8,069 bases of DNA from Candidatus Sumerlaeota bacterium (lineage in GTDB: Bacteria > Sumerlaeota > Sumerlaeia > MVZB01 > JAJFLK01). The DNA lies in NCBI GenBank assembly GCA_021772735.1, contig JAJFLK010000219.1, forward strand, positions 1 to 8,069. The letters run 5' to 3'. The translations under genes were made by a program, and so were the position numbers. The notes under the pieces are model-generated. The model had not been told where the DNA came from. It did not search any database and saw only the letters and a list, made by a program, of their open reading frames with translations. Positions 1-6,950 of the stretch are shown here, one piece after another. The number at the start of each line of letters is the position of its first letter. Position 1 is the stretch's first letter.

Positions 1-1203
1 CCCGCCGCGCTCGATCTCTTCGACTTCAATGCCCGCAATGTCCTTGATCGCCTCGCGGACTTGTTCGTCCCAGGCGGCCTGAGGATGAAGAACGACGGCG
101 TCAGTCTCCCACGTCATCTTTGCGTGCTCGCCTCGGATGCACTCCTCAATGTTGCTGTCGTTGCCCGCGGTGGCGAACAGCGTGCCGGAGAACCCACCCT
201 CGTAATCAGCATTAATTGAAAAGGTGTCGGGCACTTCGCGTCCGTCGTTGTGTACGTAAATGCCGCCGTTCGAAGTCACGCGGATGGGCACTGGGAATCC
301 GAGTGCCACGCTCATGTGCGAGAGCTGGTGATAGAGCAGGTCGGTGGCGAGCCCGCCCGAATAATCCCAGTACTTGCGGAAGCGAAAAAATCGCTCGCGG
401 CTGAACGGGCGCTGCTTCGCCGGTCCCAGCCAGCGATCCCAGTCCAGCGTCTCGGGCGTGCAGTCGTCGAAGATTCGATAATTCCAATCGCCGCCCGGGA
501 CGTTGCGATTATAGCTGGTCTGAAAATGAAGCACTTTGCCGATCGCGCCATCGACGCCGTTGCCGATCAGCTTGCGCGCCTGCCAGAAGCGATCTTCGCT
601 CGCCGATTGCGCGCCGACTTGAAAGACGCGGCCGGTCTCGGCCTGAACATGGGCGACCTCTTGCGCCTCTTCCCACCTCAGCGTCATCGGCTTCTCGCAG
701 TAGACGTCTTTTCCGGCGCGCATGGCATCGATCGAGATGGGCATGTGCCATTGATCGGGCACCGCGATGAATACGCAATCGACGCTCTCGTCGGCCAGCA
801 TGTCTTCGTAATTGTGATACGAGACCTGCGGCCGTCCTCGATCCTTGAGCATCTGGGCCCGGCGCTCGTAGATCTCGCACGATGCATAGAGCTGAGCGCG
901 TTGCTCGCGATCGCGGCCGATTCGCTTGATCGATTGAAGAAGATTTGGTCCGCGCATGCCGAAGCCGATCAGTCCCGCGTTGATCGTGTCGTTCGCGCCA
1001 AGAACCCGCGCCGGTGCGACCGAAAGGGCATGGGAGACGCCGCGCGCGCAACCCGCCGCCCCGCTGAGCACCGCTCCCGCGGCCATCGCTCCTGAACCGG
1101 CGAGGAACCGACGCCGGGTTACCTCACGGCTTGATTCGGCCTCGGCCACCTGAGGCTTGGATTTCCCCTCTCGCCTCGTATCGCTTTGATTCTTCTCGCC
1201 CAT
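1..1203 (-). CDS. Tat-exported Gfo/Idh/MocA-family oxidoreductase, 3' end cut by the window edge
   Basis: This frame is open for 401 codons from an ATG at 1203 to base 1 without a stop, so the C-terminus is missing. The protein is an NAD(P)-dependent oxidoreductase probably acting on a sugar, cyclitol or glycoside outside the cytoplasm. Visible signs are a twin-arginine signal (TRRRFLAG, residues 29-36, followed by a hydrophobic Ala/Gly stretch to about 51), a Rossmann nucleotide-binding loop (GFGMRG, about 80-85), and the family hallmark EKP (CEKPMT, 169-174). A GGLATDLLYH segment (283-292) matches the conserved GG-D-H region of the C-terminal substrate domain. The family is typically 340-450 residues, so most of the gene is present. 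It starts 24 bases after the isomerase gene, with a G-rich stretch (TGGGGGG) as a possible ribosome site, which points to one operon. Tat export would let it leave the cell folded with cofactor bound, as known for glucose-fructose oxidoreductase. Cys52 after the signal is only lipobox-like. The substrate cannot be read from sequence. Confidence 0.93.
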   Translation of the reverse strand, partial: MGEKNQSDTRREGKSKPQVAEAESSREVTRRRFLAGSGAMAAGAVLSGAAGCARGVSHALSVAPARVLGANDTINAGLIGFGMRGPNLLQSIKRIGRDREQRAQLYASCEIYERRAQMLKDRGRPQVSYHNYEDMLADESVDCVFIAVPDQWHMPISIDAMRAGKDVYCEKPMTLRWEEAQEVAHVQAETGRVFQVGAQSASEDRFWQARKLIGNGVDGAIGKVLHFQTSYNRNVPGGDWNYRIFDDCTPETLDWDRWLGPAKQRPFSRERFFRFRKYWDYSGGLATDLLYHQLSHMSVALGFPVPIRVTSNGGIYVHNDGREVPDTFSINADYEGGFSGTLFATAGNDSNIEECIRGEHAKMTWETDAVVLHPQAAWDEQVREAIKDIAGIEVEEIERGG

Positions 1204-1227
1204 GATGCCCCCCATTCGAGTGATGGT

Positions 1228-2169
1228 TCAGCTCTGATATCGCCTGAGCAGATCGCGGCCCGCTATGATGCCCTCGCGTTCGGTCAGGCGTTTGCCCTCA
1301 TATTCGATGCCGATGAATCCGTCGTAGCCGTGGGTGCCCACGCAGATATCGAGCATGCGCGCGAAATCAATCATCGTCTCGTCGCCTTGCTCGTCAAAGT
1401 CGTAGCACTTTGCGCTTACCGCTTTGGCAAACGGCATCATCTTGTTTACCGCGTCGTATCGATCGACGTCTTCCGGGAAATTGCCGAAGTCCGGGAGCGT
1501 TCCGAAATTCGGTTCGTCGACCGCCTCGATCAATTCTACGAGAACGTCCGGATACGACGACGGCCCCCAGTGGTTTTCGATGATGATATTCATCCCGTTC
1601 GCGCGCCCCAGGCTCGCCAGTTCCTTGTAACCCGGCACGGATCGCGCGATCAGTTCTTCGGTCTTCTTGGGATCATTCTGAACATTGCGCGGCGCACCGC
1701 CCCAGTTTACCCGGATCGAGTGACACCCCAGATCCGATGCGATGGGAATCCACTTGGCATGATCGCGCACGGCCCGCTGTCGATCTTCGGACTTGCGCCC
1801 GCCCAGCGGCCCCTCGGAATCGATCATGATGAGGGGTACCTCGACCTCGAATTTTTCGGACTCTTTCCGCATGCGATTAACGTAGGCCGCCGTGGGGACT
1901 TCGAGCAAATTGTTTACCAGCTCGAACCCGTCAATCCCAAACTCCTCGCGCACGATCCGGAAGCAATCGATGGACTTGATCTCGCCCGCGTAGATCTCCT
2001 TATGCAGCGACCATGCCGCGACCGAGATGCGAAACTTCGGTTCGGACGCGGCCGAGGCCGAGCGGATCGCCGCCAGCGGCGAGATGGCCAGGGCCGCGGC
2101 GGTTGCCACCGCGCCTTTGACAAAGTCGCGGCGATCGACAGGACATGGGCCTGGTTTTGATCCGTCCAT
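1228..2169 (-). CDS. Tat-exported sugar phosphate isomerase/epimerase-like TIM-barrel protein
   Basis: This is a 313-residue protein of the xylose isomerase-like TIM-barrel superfamily (PF01261 type), whose members isomerise or epimerise sugars and keto-sugars using a divalent metal. A twin-arginine signal is clear: DRRDFVKG at residues 12-19, then an Ala-rich hydrophobic stretch, with a likely cleavage after ASA near residue 40. The mature part begins with a strand leading to AAWSLHK. Likely metal or catalytic acids are Glu198 in IIIENHWG, Asp227 in LPDFGNF and Glu289 in IGIEYEG, placed at successive barrel strand ends as in the family. The ATG at 2169 has a Shine-Dalgarno GGGGAGG ten bases upstream. 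The gene lies 30 bases after the permease gene and 24 before the oxidoreductase, so it is probably co-transcribed with both. Despite the family name, an exported enzyme is more likely to act on a free or oxidised sugar than on a sugar phosphate. The exact reaction is unknown. Confidence 0.92.
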   Translation of the reverse strand: MDGSKPGPCPVDRRDFVKGAVATAAALAISPLAAIRSASAASEPKFRISVAAWSLHKEIYAGEIKSIDCFRIVREEFGIDGFELVNNLLEVPTAAYVNRMRKESEKFEVEVPLIMIDSEGPLGGRKSEDRQRAVRDHAKWIPIASDLGCHSIRVNWGGAPRNVQNDPKKTEELIARSVPGYKELASLGRANGMNIIIENHWGPSSYPDVLVELIEAVDEPNFGTLPDFGNFPEDVDRYDAVNKMMPFAKAVSAKCYDFDEQGDETMIDFARMLDICVGTHGYDGFIGIEYEGKRLTEREGIIAGRDLLRRYQS

Positions 2170-2179
2170 ACTGGATGAG

Positions 2180-2186
2180 CCTCCCC
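2180..2186 (-). promoter_or_regulatory. Ribosome binding site of the isomerase-like gene
   Basis: GGGGAGG on the minus strand lies ten bases before the ATG at 2169. It is the best Shine-Dalgarno match in this operon and supports that start, which also keeps the twin-arginine signal intact. Confidence 0.7.
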
Positions 2187-2199
2187 GTTGTCTCGCGGG

Positions 2200-3474
2200 C
2201 TAGCCCGCCGTTTTCGAAACTGTTTTCTCGCGGAAAACCGCCGAGATCAAGATGGCCGCAATCAAGCCGATCCCAGCGGAGGTATACCAGAAGCCCGCGT
2301 AGCTCTCCGGGTCTGTGCTGATGTTAAAAGCGTCGCCCAACCATTTGTTCATGTATCCGCCGAGCACGGGCCCGCCGCCCAGGATGATGATGCCGAAGAC
2401 GGTCTGGACCGAATGCCTGATGTCGCTGTCCGCGATCTTATCCACATAAATGAATCCGGCGGCGAAGAAACACGCGTAGCAGAATCCGTGCAGGAACATG
2501 CTCGCGACGATCACGGACATGGGCAGGCCGACGGTTCCGAAAATCGCATAGCGACCGAAATACGCCAGCGCGCCGATGAAGATCACCCAGCGGAAGCCGA
2601 GTCTCTTGAGCATGAGGCCGAGCGCCGCCATGGCGCCGATCTCCGCGAACTGACCGATGGTCATGGCAGGGGCGATCTGAGAATCCTTGAGCCCGATGGC
2701 CGACAGGAAGGGGCCGGTCTGAATGAAATAGATCTGGTGGATCGCTGCGATCGCCAAGCTGGCGATGATGAGCACCGTAAAGGAGGGTTCGCGAAAAAGG
2801 CCAAGCGCCTTCTTGAAGGCGAGCGGCTCGACGGCGTCCGATTTGGGCGGTGTATGCGGAAGGAACAGGCAGCCCACGGCGTAGACGACCGACATGATGC
2901 CCGAGAGGCGGAGCGAATCGGCTAGCTTTGCGGTGACGCCGGCGACTTCGGGTCCGGCGAAGAACGGTGGCATCCATTGGAACTTAAGATCGTGCTGGAG
3001 CCACAGCATCGAGAACAGCCAGCTCGAAGCGATCCAGCCGATCGTTCCCCAGACGCGGACGTATGGGAATTGGCTTTCCGAATTCTCCAGGTGCGCGAAC
3101 GCGATGGAATTCGTAAGCGCGAGCGTCGGCATGTAGACGACGCCGTAGACGATTGAAAGCCAAAGCCACGGCGTGTAACCGGTTTGCGAGGCGGTGATCC
3201 ATTTGACGATGCCGCCGACGACAAGCAGAAAGGCCAGAAATCGCTCGGCGCTGAAGTAACGATCCGCGAGCTGGCCGGCTATGAACGGGGCCAATATGGC
3301 GCCGACTGAACCCGCCACGCCCAGGATAAACCCGATCTGGGCATTGGTGAATCCGAGCCCGCCCTCATCAACGCCAGCGCTAAGGTAGCGACCCGCGAGC
3401 GGCAACCACGCGCCCCACAGCGCATACTGCATGAACATCATCAGGGAAAGACGGCCAAAAGTGCCGGACTTCAT
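2200..3474 (-). CDS. MFS permease, nucleoside:H+ symporter (NHS) type
   Basis: This is an integral inner-membrane transporter of 424 residues, the usual size for a 12-helix major facilitator permease. It resembles the nucleoside:H+ symporter branch (NupG/XapB type). Signs are an N-terminal helix rich in Trp and Met (residues 11-27), the MFS loop 2-3 signature GQLADRYFSAER (67-78), and an RVWGTIGWI segment (140-148) typical of this branch. A hydrophilic central loop spans about 205-230, with further helices to about 413. The ATG at 3474 is preferred over one five codons earlier (3489), because AAAGGA lies six bases before it and the earlier start has no Shine-Dalgarno match. It is the first gene of a likely three-gene operon with two Tat-exported sugar enzymes. 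In saccharolytic bacteria such permeases often sit with Gfo/Idh enzymes and may carry sugars or sugar derivatives rather than nucleosides. The substrate is therefore open. Confidence 0.92.
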   Translation of the reverse strand: MKSGTFGRLSLMMFMQYALWGAWLPLAGRYLSAGVDEGGLGFTNAQIGFILGVAGSVGAILAPFIAGQLADRYFSAERFLAFLLVVGGIVKWITASQTGYTPWLWLSIVYGVVYMPTLALTNSIAFAHLENSESQFPYVRVWGTIGWIASSWLFSMLWLQHDLKFQWMPPFFAGPEVAGVTAKLADSLRLSGIMSVVYAVGCLFLPHTPPKSDAVEPLAFKKALGLFREPSFTVLIIASLAIAAIHQIYFIQTGPFLSAIGLKDSQIAPAMTIGQFAEIGAMAALGLMLKRLGFRWVIFIGALAYFGRYAIFGTVGLPMSVIVASMFLHGFCYACFFAAGFIYVDKIADSDIRHSVQTVFGIIILGGGPVLGGYMNKWLGDAFNISTDPESYAGFWYTSAGIGLIAAILISAVFREKTVSKTAG

Positions 3475-3480
3475 ATTCCG

Positions 3481-3486
3481 TCCTTT
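3481..3486 (-). promoter_or_regulatory. Ribosome binding site that fixes the permease start
   Basis: AAAGGA on the minus strand sits six bases before the ATG at 3474 and lies inside the alternative longer reading frame that would begin at 3489. This spacing makes 3474 the likely start. Confidence 0.75.
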
Positions 3487-3607
3487 CATTTACGTGGCGG
3501 AATTTTCAGCGTGGCGAATGAACGCGCGGCCTTTCGCAGCACCGTCGGTTACGATAAACCGCAAGGCCCGGACCCAAGTCTCACCCATGCCAAAACCAGC
3601 TCCGCCG

Positions 3608-3636
3608 ATTATGCGAAGGCCTCTTCGTTCATTCAC
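3608..3636 (-). promoter_or_regulatory. Weak sigma70-like promoter candidate for the sugar operon
   Basis: In the 199-base gap before the permease gene, the minus strand carries CATAAT (3613-3608, five of six matches to TATAAT). A poor -35 match, GTGAAT (3636-3631, three of six), lies upstream with a 17-base spacer. A start near 3601 would give a leader of about 125 bases. One arm of an inverted repeat (3626-3637) overlaps the -35. This is a candidate only; the rest of the gap shows no better promoter. Confidence 0.2.
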
Positions 3637-3673
3637 CGGGTGTCCGATGGAATAACAGTTTGGATTCCGAAGG

Positions 3674-6301
3674 TCAAGGCGCGGCTCCGGGAGGCGCGCC
3701 CCAAGTTCGATTGCGCTCGCCACGATCGCCCAACTTCTCCAACCGAGTCACCACGTTGCCGAACGATGCATCGACGTGAAAGATCTGCTTGAAAAGCTTA
3801 TGGGCTGCTCCGTAGTACTCCTCGAATTCGAGGATGTCAGCGACCTGGAAATATATTGTCTTCAACTCTGGACGTTCGATGTCCTTGTCTTTGGTCAGCT
3901 CGATGGAATCGAGCGTCTCGACCGCCAATTCGAACATCCGACGTTCGCATAGGCAGACGGCCATTCTTGCCGTGGCGAGGTCTGCCAGATCCTCGTCGTC
4001 TGCGGCCTGCTGGAAGTGCGCGATAGCCTTGCGGGTCTGTTCGTACTCGCAGTGCAGTTGAGCCTTCTCGAAATGCTCCTCTGCATTCAATCCTTCTTTT
4101 TCGGCCTTGGATTGGAGCTCTTGAATCCGCGTTCGCTTGTTGTTGTCCGCGACGGTGTTCTTCATCCTGACCAATGTTTCGTCGCTCGGGAAATTCTCTT
4201 GCGCGATGATGTAAATCTCATACGCGCGTTGGTAATCCCCGCTGTCTTCGAAGATCCTTATCAGAAGAACAAGGAAATCCAGATCTTCGAGGCATTCATC
4301 TAGGATCTCTTCTCCGAGGCAGCGTGCTTCGGTCAATTGTCCCTCATGCCAGGCGGCTTCGATCCACATGATCTTCATGTGCAGAGCCGAAGGGTTTTCC
4401 GGATCGTCCAGATGCGGCTCGAGCAGTTCCGTGATATCGCGCCACCGCTCATTGTCTCGATAGACTTCGGCCAGAACGATTCGCGAGGCGTGATGACCCG
4501 GCGAGTAGTGGAGGATCTTCAGGCAGCCCTCTTCGAGGACCTTGCTCGGTTCGAGCGCGCGATCCGCCATCTCGCTGAACGCTTCGAGCATGTCGTCGTA
4601 CCGCTGCTGGCGGAAAAACAAATCGGCCAGATAATCACGAAGCCGATACGAATGCTGGATCTCGGGCACCAATTCCCGGAGCATGCCGATGATCTCGTTT
4701 AGAGCTCCGGGATGCTGCTCCATCAAGGCATCACTCTCGACAATTGCACGCTCGGAGTGCTCCAGCCCAATCAGGCGCCTGATATAGTCCATCCGTTTCT
4801 CGACGTCGCTTCCGTCGTGGCCCAAGTCCTCAGATATTGTTTTTAGTTTTTCCTCATCACGATGCCGCGTGATGCGCTTCCGGATCGCATTGATGCCGTC
4901 CGCATCGGTGTCGCCGGCGATCTCGGCGGCTTTGGCGACGCAATTCTCCGCAGCGTCCAGTTCCCCTCGTTTCAGGCGCAAAGCCGCTTCCTCGGCGTGG
5001 CCTCTCCAGTCCGTATCGCAAAAGTCCTGCATCTGCTGATACACGATCAGTGCATCCTCTTCACGCTCCTCGGCTTTGAGAAGGTCGGCAAATTTCAGGT
5101 AGGTCTCGGGGTCGAACTCTCCATCGTGAAGGAGTATTTTGAAATGATCTTCCGCGCGCTCGTGCTCGATATGGTCGCCATAGTAATGGGCAAGTTGACG
5201 GCGCAAATTCACCCTGCGCGGATCCTTGTTCAGGACTTCTTCCAGGAATTTTGCGCCGTCGCGTTGGTTTTCTTCATCACCCGCCTTCATGAGCACGCCA
5301 CCCAGGTCGATGAGCCGTTCAATACTATCGGGCGAGCGCTCATGCAGCTCGGTATACAATCGGATCGAACGATCGTAGGGCGGCAGATCGAGCTCGCTGA
5401 TCTCGCTGGCCCGCGCCAGAGCCTGTGCGAGGTTTCCCGTTTTCAAATACAATTCGTGCATCAGCGTCAGCTGATCAATATCGATCTCGATTCGGCCGGA
5501 TTCGAGAATGTCGATCGCGTCGCTCCACTCTTCCATGTTCAGCATTTGATCCAGTAGGCGGCGGTCGATTTCACGCGTATCGGGACGCAGGGCGCGCTGG
5601 CGCTTGAGCGCTGCCAGGGCCGCTGGCTTATCATCCAGAGCCGCATACGCCTTGTGCAGCGTTCTGACGATCTCGAAGTCCTCGCATGTTTCAACGCTTG
5701 ACAGGCGTTCGAGGAGGATTCGCGATTGCTCGTATTGACCGAGCTCGGCCAGCAGGAGGCCGCACTGCCGCGTCGTTTCGGGGACCGAAGGCCTGCAGCG
5801 TAGTCCGTTGAGGAAGAAAAAATACGCAGCCCCAAGCCAGCCTCTACTCTCGCAGGTCCGGCCAGCCGCGAGGCACACGCGTGCAATGAAAATCTCCAGC
5901 GCAAGGATCACCAGCGGCCCGCCAAGCGTTATCACAAGGGCGGCACCCGCCGAGGCCGGCGTCGGCAGGTCCGATGTCGCGGCGGCCGAATACACGACGA
6001 TGACGGCGCCGACATATCCCGAGACGGGCAGCACGTTGAAATAGGTTAGAATTCTAGGGCGCTTGAATCGGAACGGATCCAAGCCGTGAGCATAAACCGC
6101 AAGTGCGAAGAGCGCGAGGGCCGCGAAGCCAAGGAAAAGCGTCAGAATGATCGCTTCGGGCCGCTCTTCGCGGAAAAAAGTCTGGAACGGAGCTATGGAT
6201 TCGATCTCGAGCCCGCTGCCGATCAGGACAACGTCCACCACCGCGCCCAGGGCAAAAAAGACCCCGACGAAAAGGCCATAGAATGACCTTTTGTGCTGCA
6301 T
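3674..6301 (-). CDS. Membrane-anchored tetratricopeptide-repeat protein of unknown function
   Basis: This is a protein of 875 residues that I cannot assign to a named family. Four hydrophobic segments at about residues 7-29, 50-72, 93-113 and 117-144 form an N-terminal membrane domain. Basic loops (around FRFKRPR and after segment 4) suggest that both ends are cytoplasmic. From about residue 174 to 845 there are some 14-15 degenerate TPR-like helical hairpins. Clearer units lie near 208-241, 397-430, 550-580, 605-632, 674-706, 740-772 and 810-844. A charged stretch around 470-505 separates two groups of repeats. TPR arrays bind proteins or peptides, so a scaffold or assembly role at the membrane is the natural inference; no enzyme domain is visible. 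The start is uncertain: GTG at 6307, in the same frame, would add two residues, and neither start has a convincing Shine-Dalgarno. The gene follows the terminator of the ribosomal operon and precedes the sugar operon by 199 bases, so it is probably transcribed alone. Confidence 0.9.
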   Translation of the reverse strand: MQHKRSFYGLFVGVFFALGAVVDVVLIGSGLEIESIAPFQTFFREERPEAIILTLFLGFAALALFALAVYAHGLDPFRFKRPRILTYFNVLPVSGYVGAVIVVYSAAATSDLPTPASAGAALVITLGGPLVILALEIFIARVCLAAGRTCESRGWLGAAYFFFLNGLRCRPSVPETTRQCGLLLAELGQYEQSRILLERLSSVETCEDFEIVRTLHKAYAALDDKPAALAALKRQRALRPDTREIDRRLLDQMLNMEEWSDAIDILESGRIEIDIDQLTLMHELYLKTGNLAQALARASEISELDLPPYDRSIRLYTELHERSPDSIERLIDLGGVLMKAGDEENQRDGAKFLEEVLNKDPRRVNLRRQLAHYYGDHIEHERAEDHFKILLHDGEFDPETYLKFADLLKAEEREEDALIVYQQMQDFCDTDWRGHAEEAALRLKRGELDAAENCVAKAAEIAGDTDADGINAIRKRITRHRDEEKLKTISEDLGHDGSDVEKRMDYIRRLIGLEHSERAIVESDALMEQHPGALNEIIGMLRELVPEIQHSYRLRDYLADLFFRQQRYDDMLEAFSEMADRALEPSKVLEEGCLKILHYSPGHHASRIVLAEVYRDNERWRDITELLEPHLDDPENPSALHMKIMWIEAAWHEGQLTEARCLGEEILDECLEDLDFLVLLIRIFEDSGDYQRAYEIYIIAQENFPSDETLVRMKNTVADNNKRTRIQELQSKAEKEGLNAEEHFEKAQLHCEYEQTRKAIAHFQQAADDEDLADLATARMAVCLCERRMFELAVETLDSIELTKDKDIERPELKTIYFQVADILEFEEYYGAAHKLFKQIFHVDASFGNVVTRLEKLGDRGERNRTWGAPPGAAP
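3678..3700 (-). other. GC-rich hairpin overlapping the end of the TPR gene
   Basis: Six perfect GC pairs (GGCGCG with CGCGCC) enclose a G-G mismatch and a further three-pair CTC/GAG stem with a three-base loop. It lies in the last codons before the stop at 3674-3676. No run of U follows it, so it is not a classical intrinsic terminator, but it could stall polymerase or protect the 3' end of the transcript. Confidence 0.35.
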
Positions 6302-6313
6302 ACTCACTGTGGA

Positions 6314-6342
6314 AGTATCGGGATTTGATCCGGGTCAGCCAA
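6314..6342 (-). promoter_or_regulatory. Sigma70-like promoter candidate directly at the TPR gene start
   Basis: On the minus strand TTGGCT (6342-6337, four of six matches to TTGACA) and GATACT (6319-6314, four of six to TATAAT) are separated by exactly 17 bases. The usual -10 to +1 distance would put transcription start at about 6307, the position of the possible GTG start and six bases before the ATG at 6301. The position just after the ribosomal operon terminator is sensible for a separate promoter. The element scores are modest. Confidence 0.35.
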
Positions 6343-6380
6343 GAGAAAAGCGATGGGCCTATCGAGATCGGGATAAGTGA

Positions 6381-6406
6381 AAAGCCGAGCATTGCTGCCC
6401 GGCTTT
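6381..6406 (-). terminator. Intrinsic terminator of the rpsD-rpoA-rplQ operon
   Basis: Read on the minus strand, an 11-pair stem starts with AAAGCCGGGCA and closes with TGCTCGGCTTT. All positions pair, one as a G-U wobble, around a GCAA tetraloop of the stable GNRA type. The stem ends in U residues and continues UUUUCACUU. It begins 66 bases after the rplQ stop, which is the expected place for the end of the ribosomal operon. The U tract is short, so termination may be incomplete. Confidence 0.78.
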
Positions 6407-6472
6407 ATTGGGCGATCAATATCGCCGTCGATTGAGAAAACGTATTCTTGGTTCGGGTTGGGTTGCAATCCG

Positions 6473-6925
6473 CTAGCCACGCCGGCGCGATTTTTGTGCC
6501 TCGCGTTTGCGCCGCCTGAGTTTTTGCTCCATGGTTTCCTTTTTCTCACCATCACCTTCGGCTGCCGGGGCCTGATCGACGAACTCGATATAAGCCATCA
6601 TCGCGCCGTCTCCCGCTCGAGGAACGTCTTTGATGACGCGAGTATATCCGCCGGGTCGATCGCCGGCACGGCCCGCGATCTCGGAAAAGAGCTTGGTTAC
6701 GATCTCTTTGTGACCGAGCCGGCTGAACGCCAGACGGCGCGAATGCTGATCCCCGGCGCGGGCCAGAGTGACCAGCGGCTCGACATAGGCGCGCAGTTGC
6801 TTCGCTTTGACCTCGGTCGTGAAGATGCGACCGTGGTCGATCAGCGCGGAGGCCAGATTCTTCATTAGCGCGAGACGGTGCTCGGAGGTTCGGTTTAATT
6901 TGCTGCGTATTTTGCGATGGCGCAT
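6473..6925 (-). CDS. rplQ: 50S ribosomal protein L17
   Basis: L17 is a core protein of the large ribosomal subunit that sits near the peptide exit side. The protein begins MRHRKIRSKLNRTSEHR, the conserved L17 N-terminus, and continues through IFTTEVKAKQLR (34-45) to a YIEFVDQ segment (112-118) where short L17 proteins end. The remaining 32 residues are a charged, Lys/Arg-rich tail, making 150 residues against about 115-130 in many bacteria. Such tails are common and vary between lineages. The ATG at 6925 was chosen because the conserved N-terminus begins there. The frame stays open to 6964, but the extra 13 residues look unlike L17. A weak GAAAGA precedes the chosen start by six bases. It follows rpoA by 53 bases in the classical order. 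Confidence 0.97.
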   Translation of the reverse strand: MRHRKIRSKLNRTSEHRLALMKNLASALIDHGRIFTTEVKAKQLRAYVEPLVTLARAGDQHSRRLAFSRLGHKEIVTKLFSEIAGRAGDRPGGYTRVIKDVPRAGDGAMMAYIEFVDQAPAAEGDGEKKETMEQKLRRRKREAQKSRRRG

Positions 6926-6950
6926 TTTGAATCTTTCAGCCGGAACGGCA

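Noticed and set aside
250..1095. 281-codon open frame on the plus strand
   Set aside because: It lies wholly antisense to the oxidoreductase, whose Rossmann loop, EKP motif and Tat signal are unmistakable. The plus-strand translation resembles no protein family.
1186..2160. 324-codon open frame on the plus strand
   Set aside because: It mirrors the isomerase-like gene. Long antisense frames are expected in this kind of GC-biased coding sequence, and the translation shows no domain or credible start.
2188..2925. 245-codon plus-strand frame rich in Asp, Glu, Arg and His
   Set aside because: It is antisense to the permease gene. The low-complexity charged composition is what the complement of hydrophobic membrane codons gives.
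4862..5557. 231-codon plus-strand frame with some hydrophobic stretches
   Set aside because: It is antisense to the TPR region. It has no Shine-Dalgarno, and the opposite strand explains the sequence fully.
6304..6555. 83-codon minus-strand frame across the rplQ-TPR gap
   Set aside because: It overlaps the end of rplQ in another frame and runs through the terminator hairpin. It has no recognisable protein features.
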